The translations under genes were made by a program, and so were the position numbers. A stretch of DNA of 53,549 bases from Vibrionaceae bacterium (GTDB lineage: Bacteria; Pseudomonadota; Gammaproteobacteria; Enterobacterales; Vibrionaceae), in contig JAAEZQ010000022.1 in assembly GCA_018222805.1 (NCBI GenBank), positions 1-53,549 on the forward strand, read 5' to 3'. The notes under the pieces are model-generated. The model did no database searches. It had not been told where the DNA came from and saw only the letters and a list, made by a program, of their open reading frames with translations. This document shows positions 44,562 through 53,507 of this stretch, in pieces; the stretch's first letter is position 1; each line of letters begins with the position of its first letter.

Positions 44562-45548
44562 TTAATATCTTAGTGCCTGACCGCGTGGGTGATTAGAACC
44601 ATGCACTTGAGTATGGCAGTTCAAACAGCTACCACCACGAACCTTCAAGTCGTTTTCAGGGATCGCAACGTTAGCGTGAGGAACGCGGTGACACTCCTGA
44701 CATAGCATTGGCAGACGTTTATTTAGCATGGCTTTATTGACTGAACCGTGAGGAGAGTGACAAGCTGTGCAATCTTCCGTAACGGGTTCATGTTCCCATA
44801 AATTTGGACCGCGTTTCTCCGCGTGGCACTCAAAGCAGGTGTCATTAATTGACGACCAATTGAGGCTCGCTTCATTGGCTGTCTGATGTGGATTGTGACA
44901 GTTCGAACAGGTCATCACGCCATCAAGTACCGGATGACTGCTGCGCTTGTGAATGTCCGATTTCGCCTTTATGTGGCAATCGGTACATTTATCAGCCTGC
45001 AACTCAGCCACCATCATAGGATCGTCCTTTTGATGCAACTGGTGACAGTTCGAACATGACAGCCCTTCGAACGCGTGCTCACTACTGTGCCATGTCGAAC
45101 GCTTAGCGTCCTCGTGGCAAGACAAACACACGCTATTTTGCTTCTCCACTGGTACAGGAGAGTTGGGACCAAAGGTGATCATTGGTTCCCGGACTTGTCC
45201 CTTACGAGGATTACGTTCATGGTTGTTTGCTGGGCCATGGCACGCTTCACACTGTTTGTCGTTCATTGGACCGTGAATATTGGCAGCCTTACCATGTACG
45301 TTATCGAAAATACCTGTTGCAGGCTTATCGGACGTATCATCATGGCATCGTAGACAGCCATCAGGACCACGACGTGAGTATTTCCCTTCCGAAAACTTCG
45401 TATCCAATATGGTCTGTATCTCTTCTCTCGATAAGGTCGCTGTTTCCGGCTCAGCCGCGGGTTCGGTAACCTCTTCTGAGTTTACCGAAGAGATCACCCC
45501 AAACCCGAGTATTAACACCACTAACCACCGCTGAATGATTGCTTTCAT
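44562..45548 (-). CDS. mtrA: Periplasmic decaheme c-type cytochrome MtrA (DmsE family)
   Basis: Electron conduit inside MtrB. The ATG at 45548, with AAAGGA upstream, gives 328 residues (Shewanella MtrA has 333) and a clean signal peptide cut near VNS-EEV. I count exactly ten CxxCH motifs: CLRCH, CEACH, CLSCH, CSNCH, CTDCH, CSNCH, CFECH, CTACH, CQECH, CLNCH. It sits between the surface cytochrome gene and mtrB. DmsE is the closest alternative, but no DMSO reductase genes are present. Confidence 0.94.
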   Translation of the reverse strand: MKAIIQRWLVVLILGFGVISSVNSEEVTEPAAEPETATLSREEIQTILDTKFSEGKYSRRGPDGCLRCHDDTSDKPATGIFDNVHGKAANIHGPMNDKQCEACHGPANNHERNPRKGQVREPMITFGPNSPVPVEKQNSVCLSCHEDAKRSTWHSSEHAFEGLSCSNCHQLHQKDDPMMVAELQADKCTDCHIKAKSDIHKRSSHPVLDGVMTCSNCHNPHQTANEASLNWSSINDTCFECHAEKRGPNLWEHEPVTEDCTACHSPHGSVNKAMLNKRLPMLCQECHRVPHANVAIPENDLKVRGGSCLNCHTQVHGSNHPRGQALRY

Positions 45549-45601
45549 AACAATTCCTTTTTCCATCCTTAATCGTCAATTACTTATGATCAATGACGTT
45601 T

Positions 45602-47866
45602 TCAACGGTAGTCATATACCTTGTGAACCTTATCTACGCCTTGAGGTTGGCCAATAGCATGACAAGTCGAACATTGCTCTGAACCCATCGCTTCTTCAGC
45701 CGTATCAGCACCAAAGACTGCACCGTTATTCAGCATGTGTTTCAGTACGGCGTCTCCTGCAACAGTCTCAGGGTCTGCGTTGGCCAATGCCGATTCAAGG
45801 TGACACGCACTACATGCCACCAAAGTCGGACTGAAGTACTTACCACTAGCAAGTGAAGGGCGAGTATTCTGCTGACTTGGCAGGTTGAATTGCGAGTTGG
45901 TATGACACGCTTCACAGTTGTTGATTGCGCCTGGGAAAGGTGAATCTCCACTGCGCGCAGAACCGAACGCGTGATACGAGTGCACGTGGTATTTAAGATC
46001 CGCTGCCATTCCAGGGTAGAACGCTGAACGTTCTGAGTTGTGACAGTTTTTACATTGCTGGAAGTCCGTCGCTGCATGCGGGTGACCGCCAAGTTTGTGG
46101 ATGGTCAACTCTTTGTGACAGTTATTACAGCTCTCAATATCGGCACCGACAGGGAGCTTGTGAGAAACAGCGACGCCACCAACATCAAATGCACCAGAAG
46201 CGTTATTTGCAGCAACCACGAACGGATATTTGATTAAGTCAATGCCAGTAAAGTTGACACATTCGCTTAGCACCGCGTCTTTCCTGTCGGCACAAAGCGG
46301 TATATCTGCTATGTTCACCGTTAGCTTGGATGTTGCTCCTGGCTTGATTGAAGACGAGCTGAAGTCTTTTATACAGGTAAACAGACCATCGCCTTCAGCG
46401 ACACAGCCGTCACCAACCGAACCGTCTGCGCTCATATCAAGTGCGTTGTAGGCCAACATTGGACCTTTTCCGTCATCCCAGTTTAGAAGCAGGTTCATGT
46501 GTCCATGCTCGTTGATATATGGGGTGACTTCATCCAAGGTACCAACACCTGTGCCATTTATTTGAACGCGCACCTGAACTTCGAAACTATCGTCAACAAA
46601 ACGAGCTTGTTCAATCTCAATATCTAACGTATCTCTGGCCGTTGAAAGGTTAGCCAAACGCATCATGTGAACGGTTTTGGCGCTTCTTTTCGCGTCTTCT
46701 CCAATAATTGGAACACCATTTTCGTCACGCTCGTAAGGACGATGACATCCTGTACAAGTATTTTGCGGTGAGCCATCTCGAATCCACGCAGTACCTACTT
46801 GGTTAGCATGCGCACCACGATCTCTGAATAAGTGACAAGTCTCACAAGCAACTTGCGTTGGATGTTCAAACCAGTTGTTTGCATCAGATGCTTTTGCCGT
46901 GTCAGTAGAGTGACAAGTGGTACAGTTACGCGCATCTTGTGGGAAAGGGCTGCCTTCGATGACTAAACCGTTTATGTCTGTGACTAATTGTCCAGCATCG
47001 TCAACTGGCTGTTTATAAGTTGTAAGGTCACTTCGGTCTCTACCAAGTTTAAAGACGTTACCGTGATATTGGTGTACGACAGCAGAAAGTGGTCGGCGAG
47101 CTGGTGCTGCACCTGGGTTACTGTCGTTGTGACAAGAAGTACAAACGGCGATGTTGTTGTCTATCGAGCGATAACCCGGCCCATGACGAAGTGGCTCGTT
47201 CATATGACAATTCGCACAGGTTCCGTCTTCAATGACATTTCTTGAAACGGTGTCGTCTGAACTGGTGCCTGGCACCCACTCATAAACATGGGTAAAACCA
47301 ACTTCTTGGCCACCATAAGCGAGTACGATTCGGTGTAGCTTATCCTCATCCCAGCTTATATACCCATCATTATCAGAGGAATCAGCAGGATACGGGTCGG
47401 CGACTTTCAAAATGTCTGCAATTGCGAAGGTATAACGATAGCCGTCGTCTGTTTTCTCTAAATCGCCATCCCAAACACTCTCCATTGACGCTCTATTATT
47501 TGAGGCATCACTGGAGTGGTGGAAGCTTTTCCAGAAAGTATTGCCATTACGCCCATTATAGTCGTACGCGGGGTCACTGGTATCTTCAACGTCACTGCGT
47601 GCTGGCATTGCTTTCAACACCGCTATTCTAAAGTCTTTATCGGTGTCGAACGTGTAGTCACGCCCCGCACCGTCTAGAACGTTAAAGTCAACCACCAACT
47701 TTGTTTCAGTACCACTGTCGGAGGGCATAAGCATCGGCGTTTCGATTTCGACGCTGAATGAACTGACATCTGGCGGAGGGGTATTCTGATCATTGCTACC
47801 GCCTGGACCACACGCGGCCATTAACATGGCTAGGATTGTGATGAAAAGTGATTTTGTATTGTTCAT
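45602..47866 (-). CDS. mtrC: OmcA/MtrC-family decaheme surface lipoprotein cytochrome
   Basis: Predicted cell-surface terminal reductase that hands electrons to metals, electrodes or flavins. The ATG at 47866 gives 754 residues with a lipoprotein signal ending LMAAC. I count ten CxxCH motifs in two pentaheme groups: CANCH, CTSCH, CTTCH, CETCH, CTGCH, then CNNCH, CKNCH, CEACH, CSACH, CSTCH. This matches the MtrC/OmcA plan of two pentaheme domains with intervening beta domains. First gene of the minus-strand mtr operon. Confidence 0.92.
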   Translation of the reverse strand: MNNTKSLFITILAMLMAACGPGGSNDQNTPPPDVSSFSVEIETPMLMPSDSGTETKLVVDFNVLDGAGRDYTFDTDKDFRIAVLKAMPARSDVEDTSDPAYDYNGRNGNTFWKSFHHSSDASNNRASMESVWDGDLEKTDDGYRYTFAIADILKVADPYPADSSDNDGYISWDEDKLHRIVLAYGGQEVGFTHVYEWVPGTSSDDTVSRNVIEDGTCANCHMNEPLRHGPGYRSIDNNIAVCTSCHNDSNPGAAPARRPLSAVVHQYHGNVFKLGRDRSDLTTYKQPVDDAGQLVTDINGLVIEGSPFPQDARNCTTCHSTDTAKASDANNWFEHPTQVACETCHLFRDRGAHANQVGTAWIRDGSPQNTCTGCHRPYERDENGVPIIGEDAKRSAKTVHMMRLANLSTARDTLDIEIEQARFVDDSFEVQVRVQINGTGVGTLDEVTPYINEHGHMNLLLNWDDGKGPMLAYNALDMSADGSVGDGCVAEGDGLFTCIKDFSSSSIKPGATSKLTVNIADIPLCADRKDAVLSECVNFTGIDLIKYPFVVAANNASGAFDVGGVAVSHKLPVGADIESCNNCHKELTIHKLGGHPHAATDFQQCKNCHNSERSAFYPGMAADLKYHVHSYHAFGSARSGDSPFPGAINNCEACHTNSQFNLPSQQNTRPSLASGKYFSPTLVACSACHLESALANADPETVAGDAVLKHMLNNGAVFGADTAEEAMGSEQCSTCHAIGQPQGVDKVHKVYDYR

Positions 47867-48110
47867 TTTCCCTCTCGCTTTCACCTAATAGATATAAATA
47901 AAAGTGGGACTGATTTAGATACAACTTGTTGAATTTTTTGCTCTAGGTATAAAGAGCGTAATTTGAGTAATTTGCTTTATTCTAGTTAATTATCTTTCAG
48001 AAAGAGTGGACAACGACAGGTCAAAATTTACATTCCACTCTACCACCGACTGTTATGAGTATAGACATAATCCCGTGTTTCACCGTTTTCTAAAGTGATT
48101 TTTTGAGTGT

Positions 48111-48126
48111 TGTGATGCCGCTCAAA
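48111..48126 (+). promoter_or_regulatory. CRP-like binding site
   Basis: TGTGATGCCGCTCAAA matches TGTGA-N6-TCACA with one substitution. It lies in the middle of the divergent region, 245 bases from mtrC and about 307 from the pdsA-like gene. CRP controls anaerobic respiration genes including mtr in Shewanella, so the match is plausible. Confidence 0.55.
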
Positions 48127-48184
48127 TCTTTGAATGTTATGGAATTTATCGTTTTATTATGCATAACAATGACTTATAAAAAAT

Positions 48185-48203
48185 AAGGTTAATATTTAAC
48201 CTT
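48185..48203. promoter_or_regulatory. Palindrome in the mtr control region
   Basis: AAGGTTAATATTTAACCTT has perfect 8-bp arms around three bases, the size and symmetry of a dimeric regulator site. No regulator is assigned. Confidence 0.5.
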
Positions 48204-48322
48204 GTAAGGTCAGAAAATTATAAGAGCTTGGTCTAATATGTATGTTGTATGTGAATGAGATGTTGTTTTGGACGGATTGATATTGGAATTGCTTATAAAG
48301 AAGTAATGGCTTGGTAGCTAGT

Positions 48323-48339
48323 TGACGTGAAAATCGTCA
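48323..48339. promoter_or_regulatory. Inverted repeat TGACG-N7-CGTCA upstream of the pdsA-like gene
   Basis: Perfect 5-bp arms 7 bases apart, about 95 bases before the diheme cytochrome ATG. A TTGACG overlapping its left arm could double as a -35 element. The regulator is unknown. Confidence 0.45.
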
Positions 48340-48432
48340 TAGTTATTCCATTTGCTTTCTAGCAAGTCATAGAAACGGACACCTTGTTCTCATGGTCTTT
48401 CAATGAATATTTAAGTTTAGGAATCGCAGCCT

Positions 48433-49056
48433 ATGTGTTCTTCTTTGACAAAAATAACCCAAGCGTTGACTTTGATTACAGCAAACTTTCTTTTAGTTTC
48501 TGCAGCGCAAGCTTCGGCTCCAGAGTTAATTGAGCGTTTGGAATGTGAGGCATGCCATGGACCGGGTGGTGTATCGACAAACACCAATATTCCTTCTATC
48601 GCTGGCTTGCCGGAATTTAATTTGATTGATCAAATGCTGCAATACGGCGAAGGGCGACCAGCTGAAACAGTGAAGCATGTTTATGGTGATACGAGTAAAA
48701 GTGGTGACATGGCGACCATTGTGAAATCGCTTTCCGAAGAGGAAGTGGAAGAGTTAGCCGCCCACTATTCGCAACTCGCATTTGTGCGTGCAAAACAAGA
48801 CTTCGACCCGTCACTGGCCGATAAAGGGAAAATGATTCACGAGAAAAACTGCGACAGTTGTCATGTGGACGGGGGAAGCGATCCCTTGGATGAAGCCTCG
48901 ATTCTGGCAGGTCAGCAAAAAGGCTACTTGCTAACTACGCTCAAGCAGTTCCATAGTGGAGCACGTTCAGTAGATAAGAAAATGGATAGTGCTGTCAAAG
49001 GGTTAAATGAAGACGACTTGGTTGCACTGTCTGAATACTACGCGAGTTTCCAATAA
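48433..49056 (+). CDS. pdsA: Periplasmic diheme c-type cytochrome (PdsA-like)
   Basis: Soluble electron shuttle, 207 residues, predicted signal peptide cut near AQA-SAP (residue 28). Two class-I cytochrome c domains of the c4/c553 type each have one CxxCH: CEACH near residue 38 and CDSCH near residue 143. By position it should carry electrons from the CymA-like protein to MtrA, as described for PdsA in Aeromonas and V. natriegens. A c4-type donor to an oxidase is the alternative, but no oxidase genes are present. Confidence 0.82.
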   Translation: MCSSLTKITQALTLITANFLLVSAAQASAPELIERLECEACHGPGGVSTNTNIPSIAGLPEFNLIDQMLQYGEGRPAETVKHVYGDTSKSGDMATIVKSLSEEEVEELAAHYSQLAFVRAKQDFDPSLADKGKMIHEKNCDSCHVDGGSDPLDEASILAGQQKGYLLTTLKQFHSGARSVDKKMDSAVKGLNEDDLVALSEYYASFQ

Positions 49057-49086
49057 CTCAATCACTGGCAAGGTGGAGCAAACTAT

Positions 49087-49689
49087 ATGGGATGGTGGAG
49101 TCGACCTAATAAGAAATGGATGCTCGGTATTCCTCTCGGTGGTGTGGTCGCGTTTATCTTAGGTGTGGCTGCGCTTGGTGCTTACCATGGTGTTATGAAT
49201 TATTCCAACTCCAACGACTTTTGTTTTGGATGCCACATCGGAATGGATACGATAGTGGAGGAATATCAAGAGTCAATACACTACAAAAACTCAAAAGGTG
49301 TGATCGCCGCGACGTGTAGCGACTGTCATATTCCGAGAGAGTTTATACCAAAAATGATCGTTAAAATCACAGCGACAGCGGATATCTTCCATAAATTGAA
49401 AGGGGACATCACGCTGGAAAATTTTGAGTCAGAACACCGGCAAAGACTGGCGGCGAAAGTGACTGAGGAGTTCGTCGCCAATAAGTCTAAGCAGTGTAAA
49501 TACTGTCACCAAGTCGACCGAATGGATTTTGAAGCGCAAGGTCGTACGACGGCTCGTCGACATCAAATGATGGAATCCCGAGAACAATCGTGCATAGATT
49601 GTCACGCCGGGATAGCGCACAAATTACCAGAAGATAAGCCAGAAGAAGCCGAAGAAGAAGCAGTTGAAACGACCGCTATGGTTAACTGA
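49087..49689 (+). CDS. cymA: NapC/NirT-family tetraheme quinol dehydrogenase (CymA-like)
   Basis: Inner-membrane-anchored cytochrome that oxidises menaquinol and feeds periplasmic acceptors. The 200 residues have one N-terminal transmembrane helix (about 12-34) and four CxxCH motifs: CFGCH, CSDCH, CKYCH and CIDCH. Family proteins of this size include CymA, NrfH and NapC; the mtr neighbours favour a CymA role. The C-terminus is unusually acidic (Glu-rich from about residue 180). It follows the diheme gene by 30 bases with GGTGGAG as ribosome binding site. Confidence 0.87.
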   Translation: MGWWSRPNKKWMLGIPLGGVVAFILGVAALGAYHGVMNYSNSNDFCFGCHIGMDTIVEEYQESIHYKNSKGVIAATCSDCHIPREFIPKMIVKITATADIFHKLKGDITLENFESEHRQRLAAKVTEEFVANKSKQCKYCHQVDRMDFEAQGRTTARRHQMMESREQSCIDCHAGIAHKLPEDKPEEAEEEAVETTAMVN

Positions 49690-49726
49690 TTTTTTCTTCA
49701 TCGGTTCTGACACATATAAAAAGGGC

Positions 49727-49759
49727 AGCCTAGTGGCCTTGGTCTTTTTCCGCTAGGCT
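49727..49759. terminator. Hairpin between cymA and the Rossmann-fold gene
   Basis: AGCCTAG and CTAGGCT pair around a 19-base loop and overlap the last codons of the convergent minus-strand gene. There is no adjacent T run on the plus side, so it is only a possible terminator. Confidence 0.4.
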
Positions 49760-51172
49760 AGCCATCGCTTTAACCATGCCATTAAAAATGAATAAGTGAG
49801 CAGGCATCATGGCAAACCAGTAAAGCAGACCCAGAAAGCCTTGCGGGTGCCACCACGCAGTAATGTCCAGCTCTCGTTCATCGCCTTCATCCTTGATGCT
49901 AATTTCTAAGCGTCCGAGCCCGGGTCCTTTCATCCCGAAAAACAGGGATAAGAACTGGTTTTCCTCACACCGAATGACTTTCCAAGAATCAATGAAATCG
50001 CCAACTTTAAGATCCGGTCCGGGAGGCGAGACTCGAACAGGTTTCCCGCCACCAAAAAAGATATCCAGCCACTCGCGTGTACGCCATAAAATATTCGCAA
50101 AGTAATACCCTTTCTCCTGGCTGCCAATTTTCTGGGCAACTTTCCACAAAGATTCTGCCGAGGCTTTGGTTCTAATGCTGGCTCCAGCCTGCTTGGGAAA
50201 GTAACCATATCCGGGTTGCCAACGTTGTAATGCAGCGGGTTCGAAACCCCAGACATTACTGCGAACAAACGTACCCTCATGCGCAATTGTCTTTGTTACA
50301 GCTTGTTCGTAACTGATCATATCTTGTGGAAATCGAGCTTCAATAGCCCCGGAGTCTGCTATGTAATCGTGTTCTAATCCCGCGAGTAATGCTTTACCAA
50401 TACTTGATGGAACAGAGGTAATGAGCCCCAGCCAGTAAGACGCCATTTTAGGAGTAAGCAGTGGGGTAGACCACAATCGGTAAGGCTTGTTGGTTGCTTG
50501 GCAAATAACTTGAAATTGTTCTCGGTAGCTTAGTGTGTCTGGCCCTCCAACTTCGTAAATTTGACTCTCTTTTGGTGGCGGGTCTGCCGCAAGGGAAAGT
50601 AAGTAATGATTGAGGTTAGGCAATGCTATCGGATTGGCTTTGGAGTCTACCCATTTTGGTGTGATTAAAACGGGCAGGTTATAGACAAAATCACGCATTA
50701 TCTCAAACGCCGCAGAGCCCGGGCCTATAATCACTCCAGCACGCAATTCCGTGACTGGTACACCGGATTGACGAATGATTTTTCCCGTTGCTTTTCGCGC
50801 TGTTAAATGGCGCGAATTTCCGGTTTGGGGCTGAATTGCACTCAGATAAATAACGTGTTTGACTTTGCTTCTTTCTAAGGCGAGCTTGAAGTTCAGTGCG
50901 AGGTTAAGCTCGTATTCGACAAAGTCATCGCCCTGAGCCATACCGTGTACCAAAAAAAAGACCAAGTCAAAATCATTCACAATAGATAATGTTGCCTCAG
51001 CATCAGCTAAATCCAGGTATTTCAGAGTCAGGTTTGGGTGAGGGCAGGATCTTGATTCTAAATAATCGATATGTCGCGCCGCTGCAGTTACGCTGTAACC
51101 TTTGTCTAGCAAAAGAGGAAGAAGTTGAGAGCCTATGTATCCAGACGCGCCAAGTACCAACACCTTTTTCAT
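49730..51172 (-). CDS. NAD(P)-binding SDR-like protein with DUF2867 domain
   Basis: Two-domain protein of 480 residues from the ATG at 51172 (ribosome binding site AAGGA). An atypical short-chain dehydrogenase/NmrA-like Rossmann domain starts at once with VLGASGYIGSQLLPLLL (GxxGxxG). A C-terminal DUF2867 region (about 330-480, ending with MMPAHLFIFNGMVKAMASLA) has a membrane-like hydrophobic stretch. Similar proteins are annotated YbjT-like; the substrate is unknown. Divergent from the MATE gene. Confidence 0.8.
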   Translation of the reverse strand: MKKVLVLGASGYIGSQLLPLLLDKGYSVTAAARHIDYLESRSCPHPNLTLKYLDLADAEATLSIVNDFDLVFFLVHGMAQGDDFVEYELNLALNFKLALERSKVKHVIYLSAIQPQTGNSRHLTARKATGKIIRQSGVPVTELRAGVIIGPGSAAFEIMRDFVYNLPVLITPKWVDSKANPIALPNLNHYLLSLAADPPPKESQIYEVGGPDTLSYREQFQVICQATNKPYRLWSTPLLTPKMASYWLGLITSVPSSIGKALLAGLEHDYIADSGAIEARFPQDMISYEQAVTKTIAHEGTFVRSNVWGFEPAALQRWQPGYGYFPKQAGASIRTKASAESLWKVAQKIGSQEKGYYFANILWRTREWLDIFFGGGKPVRVSPPGPDLKVGDFIDSWKVIRCEENQFLSLFFGMKGPGLGRLEISIKDEGDERELDITAWWHPQGFLGLLYWFAMMPAHLFIFNGMVKAMASLAEKDQGH

Positions 51173-51189
51173 TCTTTGTCCTTTTTTTG

Positions 51190-51218
51190 TTGGTGGAATT
51201 ATCACCACTAGGTATAAT
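51190..51218 (+). promoter_or_regulatory. Sigma-70 promoter of the MATE gene
   Basis: TTGGTG, 17 bases, TATAAT is a near-consensus promoter about 50 bases before the start codon. A small palindrome TGGTG-N7-CACCA (51191-51207) covers the -35 box and could be a repressor site. Confidence 0.65.
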
Positions 51219-51266
51219 CATGAGACATTTTTCCATTTCTTTCAATAAGTTGTCGTTGGAGTGCTC

Positions 51267-52643
51267 GTGTCTTTTTTTTCTCAACTCTTATTTCACGCCG
51301 ATAAGGCATTTTTACGTCGTTTGTTTGCGATAGCGCTTCCAATTACTCTTCAGAGCATTATGTTTTCCAGCCGTAGCCTGGTCGATGTATTGATGCTCGG
51401 CCAGCTTGGTGAGGCTGAAATTGCCGCCGTTGGAGTGGCCGCTCGAGCTACGTTTGTCACGACCATTATGCTAGTAGGTGTCACGACTGGTGGGGCCTTG
51501 TTGACCGCTCAATATTGGGGAGCCGGGGACAAAGCGGGCGTAAGGGAGAGTACATCTCTTACCTGGGTGATATCAATGGTGTTTGCGGCGATGGCCGTTC
51601 TCTTGTTCGTAGTCTTTCCTGATCCCATCATGAGTCTAACCACCGATTCTCAACATGTTATTGATCTGGGTGCAAACTATCTAGTAGTTTCGTCAGCAAG
51701 TATGTTTGCTGTGGCTTGCGTTGCCAGTATGGCCGTGGGCTTGCGAGCGATGCACCAACCGGGCTTAAGTACCTTCTTTAGTGGTATAGGCATAGTCTCG
51801 AACGTGTTGTTGAACTGGGTGTTGATTTTCGGTCACTTGGGCTTTCCTGCACTTGGTATTACCGGGGCTGCCATCGCGACAGTCATTAGCGGTGCCATCG
51901 AAGTGGGCTGTTTATTTGGTTATTTATGGGCTAAGAAACATATTCTTGCGTTTGGTTGGAATGATATCCAAGCGGGATTGGTGTTGGAAAAAATCACGCG
52001 CTTTCTTAGCTTGTCATTGCCAACGACGTTTAACTTTCTGGCGTGGGCTGGTGGATTATTTGTTTATCACGCGATTATGGGACAAGCAGGCGTTCAAGGC
52101 TTGGTGGCTCTCTCTGTAATGACCCCCGTTGAATCAATAGCCTTGGCAATGATGATAGGGTTGTCGAATGCTGCTGCAGTTTTGGTGGGCAACCAGTTAG
52201 GCGCAAAGAATTTTGAACCCGTTTACTATCAAGCCTGGGCGACGCTGATTTTGAATCTGATCATTGCAGTGGTGGTTGCCTTAATACTGTTGGTTTCAAA
52301 TCAGTGGATACTGAATGCGTTCAGCGCCTTGACGCCAGAAACGCGTCAATTGTCCGAGCAATTTATGCTGATTCTAGCCATTGGTGTGATATTGCGCTCC
52401 ATTCCTATGATGGTTATTGTAGGTGTTCTACGTGCGGGCGGTGATGTTAAGTTCTGCTTGTATCAGGACTTGATAGCACAGTGGGTTATTGGTATTCCAC
52501 TTGCTGCTTTTGCCGCTATTCACCTTGGTTGGGAGCCGCAGTGGGTGTACTTACTCTTTCTGACGGAGGAAGTCGTAAAGTGGGCGATTTCCTTACCACG
52601 TGTGAGAAGTAAAAAGTGGATGAAAAACCTAATTGGGAATTAA
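51267..52643 (+). CDS. MATE-family multidrug efflux transporter
   Basis: Cation-coupled drug exporter of the multi-antimicrobial extrusion family; about twelve hydrophobic helices over 458 residues. Typical opening IALPITLQSIMFSSRSLVDVLMLGQLGEAEIAAVG, shown in part, and mid-protein VESIALAMMIGLSNAAAVLVG. I prefer the GTG at 51267, which has GGAG five bases upstream, over the GTG at 51261. NorM-type activity is likely, substrates unknown. Confidence 0.88.
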   Translation: MSFFSQLLFHADKAFLRRLFAIALPITLQSIMFSSRSLVDVLMLGQLGEAEIAAVGVAARATFVTTIMLVGVTTGGALLTAQYWGAGDKAGVRESTSLTWVISMVFAAMAVLLFVVFPDPIMSLTTDSQHVIDLGANYLVVSSASMFAVACVASMAVGLRAMHQPGLSTFFSGIGIVSNVLLNWVLIFGHLGFPALGITGAAIATVISGAIEVGCLFGYLWAKKHILAFGWNDIQAGLVLEKITRFLSLSLPTTFNFLAWAGGLFVYHAIMGQAGVQGLVALSVMTPVESIALAMMIGLSNAAAVLVGNQLGAKNFEPVYYQAWATLILNLIIAVVVALILLVSNQWILNAFSALTPETRQLSEQFMLILAIGVILRSIPMMVIVGVLRAGGDVKFCLYQDLIAQWVIGIPLAAFAAIHLGWEPQWVYLLFLTEEVVKWAISLPRVRSKKWMKNLIGN

Positions 52644-52835
52644 TTATACAGAGGGGGAAGCAGATTGTTAGTAACAGAAATTTTCTTTTGATTTCAATAA
52701 AAATAGTTTGAGAACTTGAATCGAGTTGCATTTGCGGTGTGATTATGTGACCTAGTATTCAAAATACTTCCTACTGGTTGGATTTTAGTGTAGATTCCTA
52801 TCCCAATTTTAGATACCTGTTGAGCGGCTATATTA

Positions 52836-53507
52836 ATGTTAAGACTGTCAGACCTATGTAAAGGCTATGTAGATGGGGGAGAGTTTCACCCAGTTTTACA
52901 AGGGGCAGAATTAATATTACAGCGTGGTGAGCAAGTCGCCCTCATGGGTGAGAGTGGTTCAGGTAAAAGTACCTTACTCAATTTGATTGCTGGGCTTGAT
53001 ACGGTAGATTCCGGAGAAATTCAGTTTGTTGATTTTGCGATGCATGATGCTCCCGAACATTTAAGAACACTCTATCGCAGAAATAATATCGGTAATATTT
53101 TCCAGCAATTTAACCTTCTTCCGACTCTAAACATTGCGGATAACATTCGTTTTTGCCGCCAACTAAAAGGTTTACCGGAAGATCAAGGTTTGTGGCGTCA
53201 GATTCTCTCTGCTCTTGATTTGATGCCTCTTCTTGGCCGTTACCCTGAAGAAGTCTCTGGTGGTCAGCAACAGCGCGCTGCGATTGCGCGAGCACTTTAC
53301 ATGGAACCGCAAATTCTCTTGGCCGATGAGCCAACCGGAAGTTTGGATGAACGAAACGCCGAAGCGGTGATGCGTTTATTAACCACTCTTGCGCGCCAAC
53401 TGAATTGTACATTGTTGTTGGTGACCCACAGTGAGAAGGTAGCTGACCATATGGAAGGTAAAATCCGACTTCAAGGGGGACAATTGCATGTTATGGCCCG
53501 TAGTTAA
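52836..53507 (+). CDS. ABC transporter ATP-binding protein (LolD/MacB type)
   Basis: ATPase of 223 residues, of the class that drives FtsX-domain permeases. Walker [10 protein letters not shown] (about 38-46), Q-loop in FQQFNLLPTL, signature VSGGQQQRAAIARAL and Walker B ILLADEPTGSLDE are intact. A permease gene starts inside its last 20 bases, so the two are coupled. No strong ribosome binding site precedes the ATG. LolD proper is usually flanked by lolC and lolE, which cannot be checked here. Confidence 0.88.
   Translation: MLRLSDLCKGYVDGGEFHPVLQGAELILQRGEQVALMGESGSGKSTLLNLIAGLDTVDSGEIQFVDFAMHDAPEHLRTLYRRNNIGNIFQQFNLLPTLNIADNIRFCRQLKGLPEDQGLWRQILSALDLMPLLGRYPEEVSGGQQQRAAIARALYMEPQILLADEPTGSLDERNAEAVMRLLTTLARQLNCTLLLVTHSEKVADHMEGKIRLQGGQLHVMARS

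Larger units (their letters stand above)
47867..48432. promoter_or_regulatory. Divergent control region of the electron transfer locus
   Basis: 566 non-coding, AT-rich bases between the mtrC start and the pdsA-like start. Contents I can support: a CRP-like site (48111-48126), a palindrome AAGGTTAA-TAT-TTAACCTT (48185-48203), TGACG-N7-CGTCA (48323-48339) and a short GCTCT/AGAGC repeat near 47940-47957. I could not assign -10/-35 boxes with confidence. Regulation by growth conditions such as oxygen is expected but not proved by these motifs. Confidence 0.6.

Noticed and set aside
48241..48300. FNR site in the mtr control region (TTGATATTGGAATT)
   Set aside because: Only the left half-site fits TTGAT-N4-ATCAA.
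42566..49689. DMSO reductase (dms) interpretation of the cytochrome locus
   Set aside because: No molybdopterin oxidoreductase or iron-sulfur subunit gene is present, while a decaheme surface lipoprotein is.
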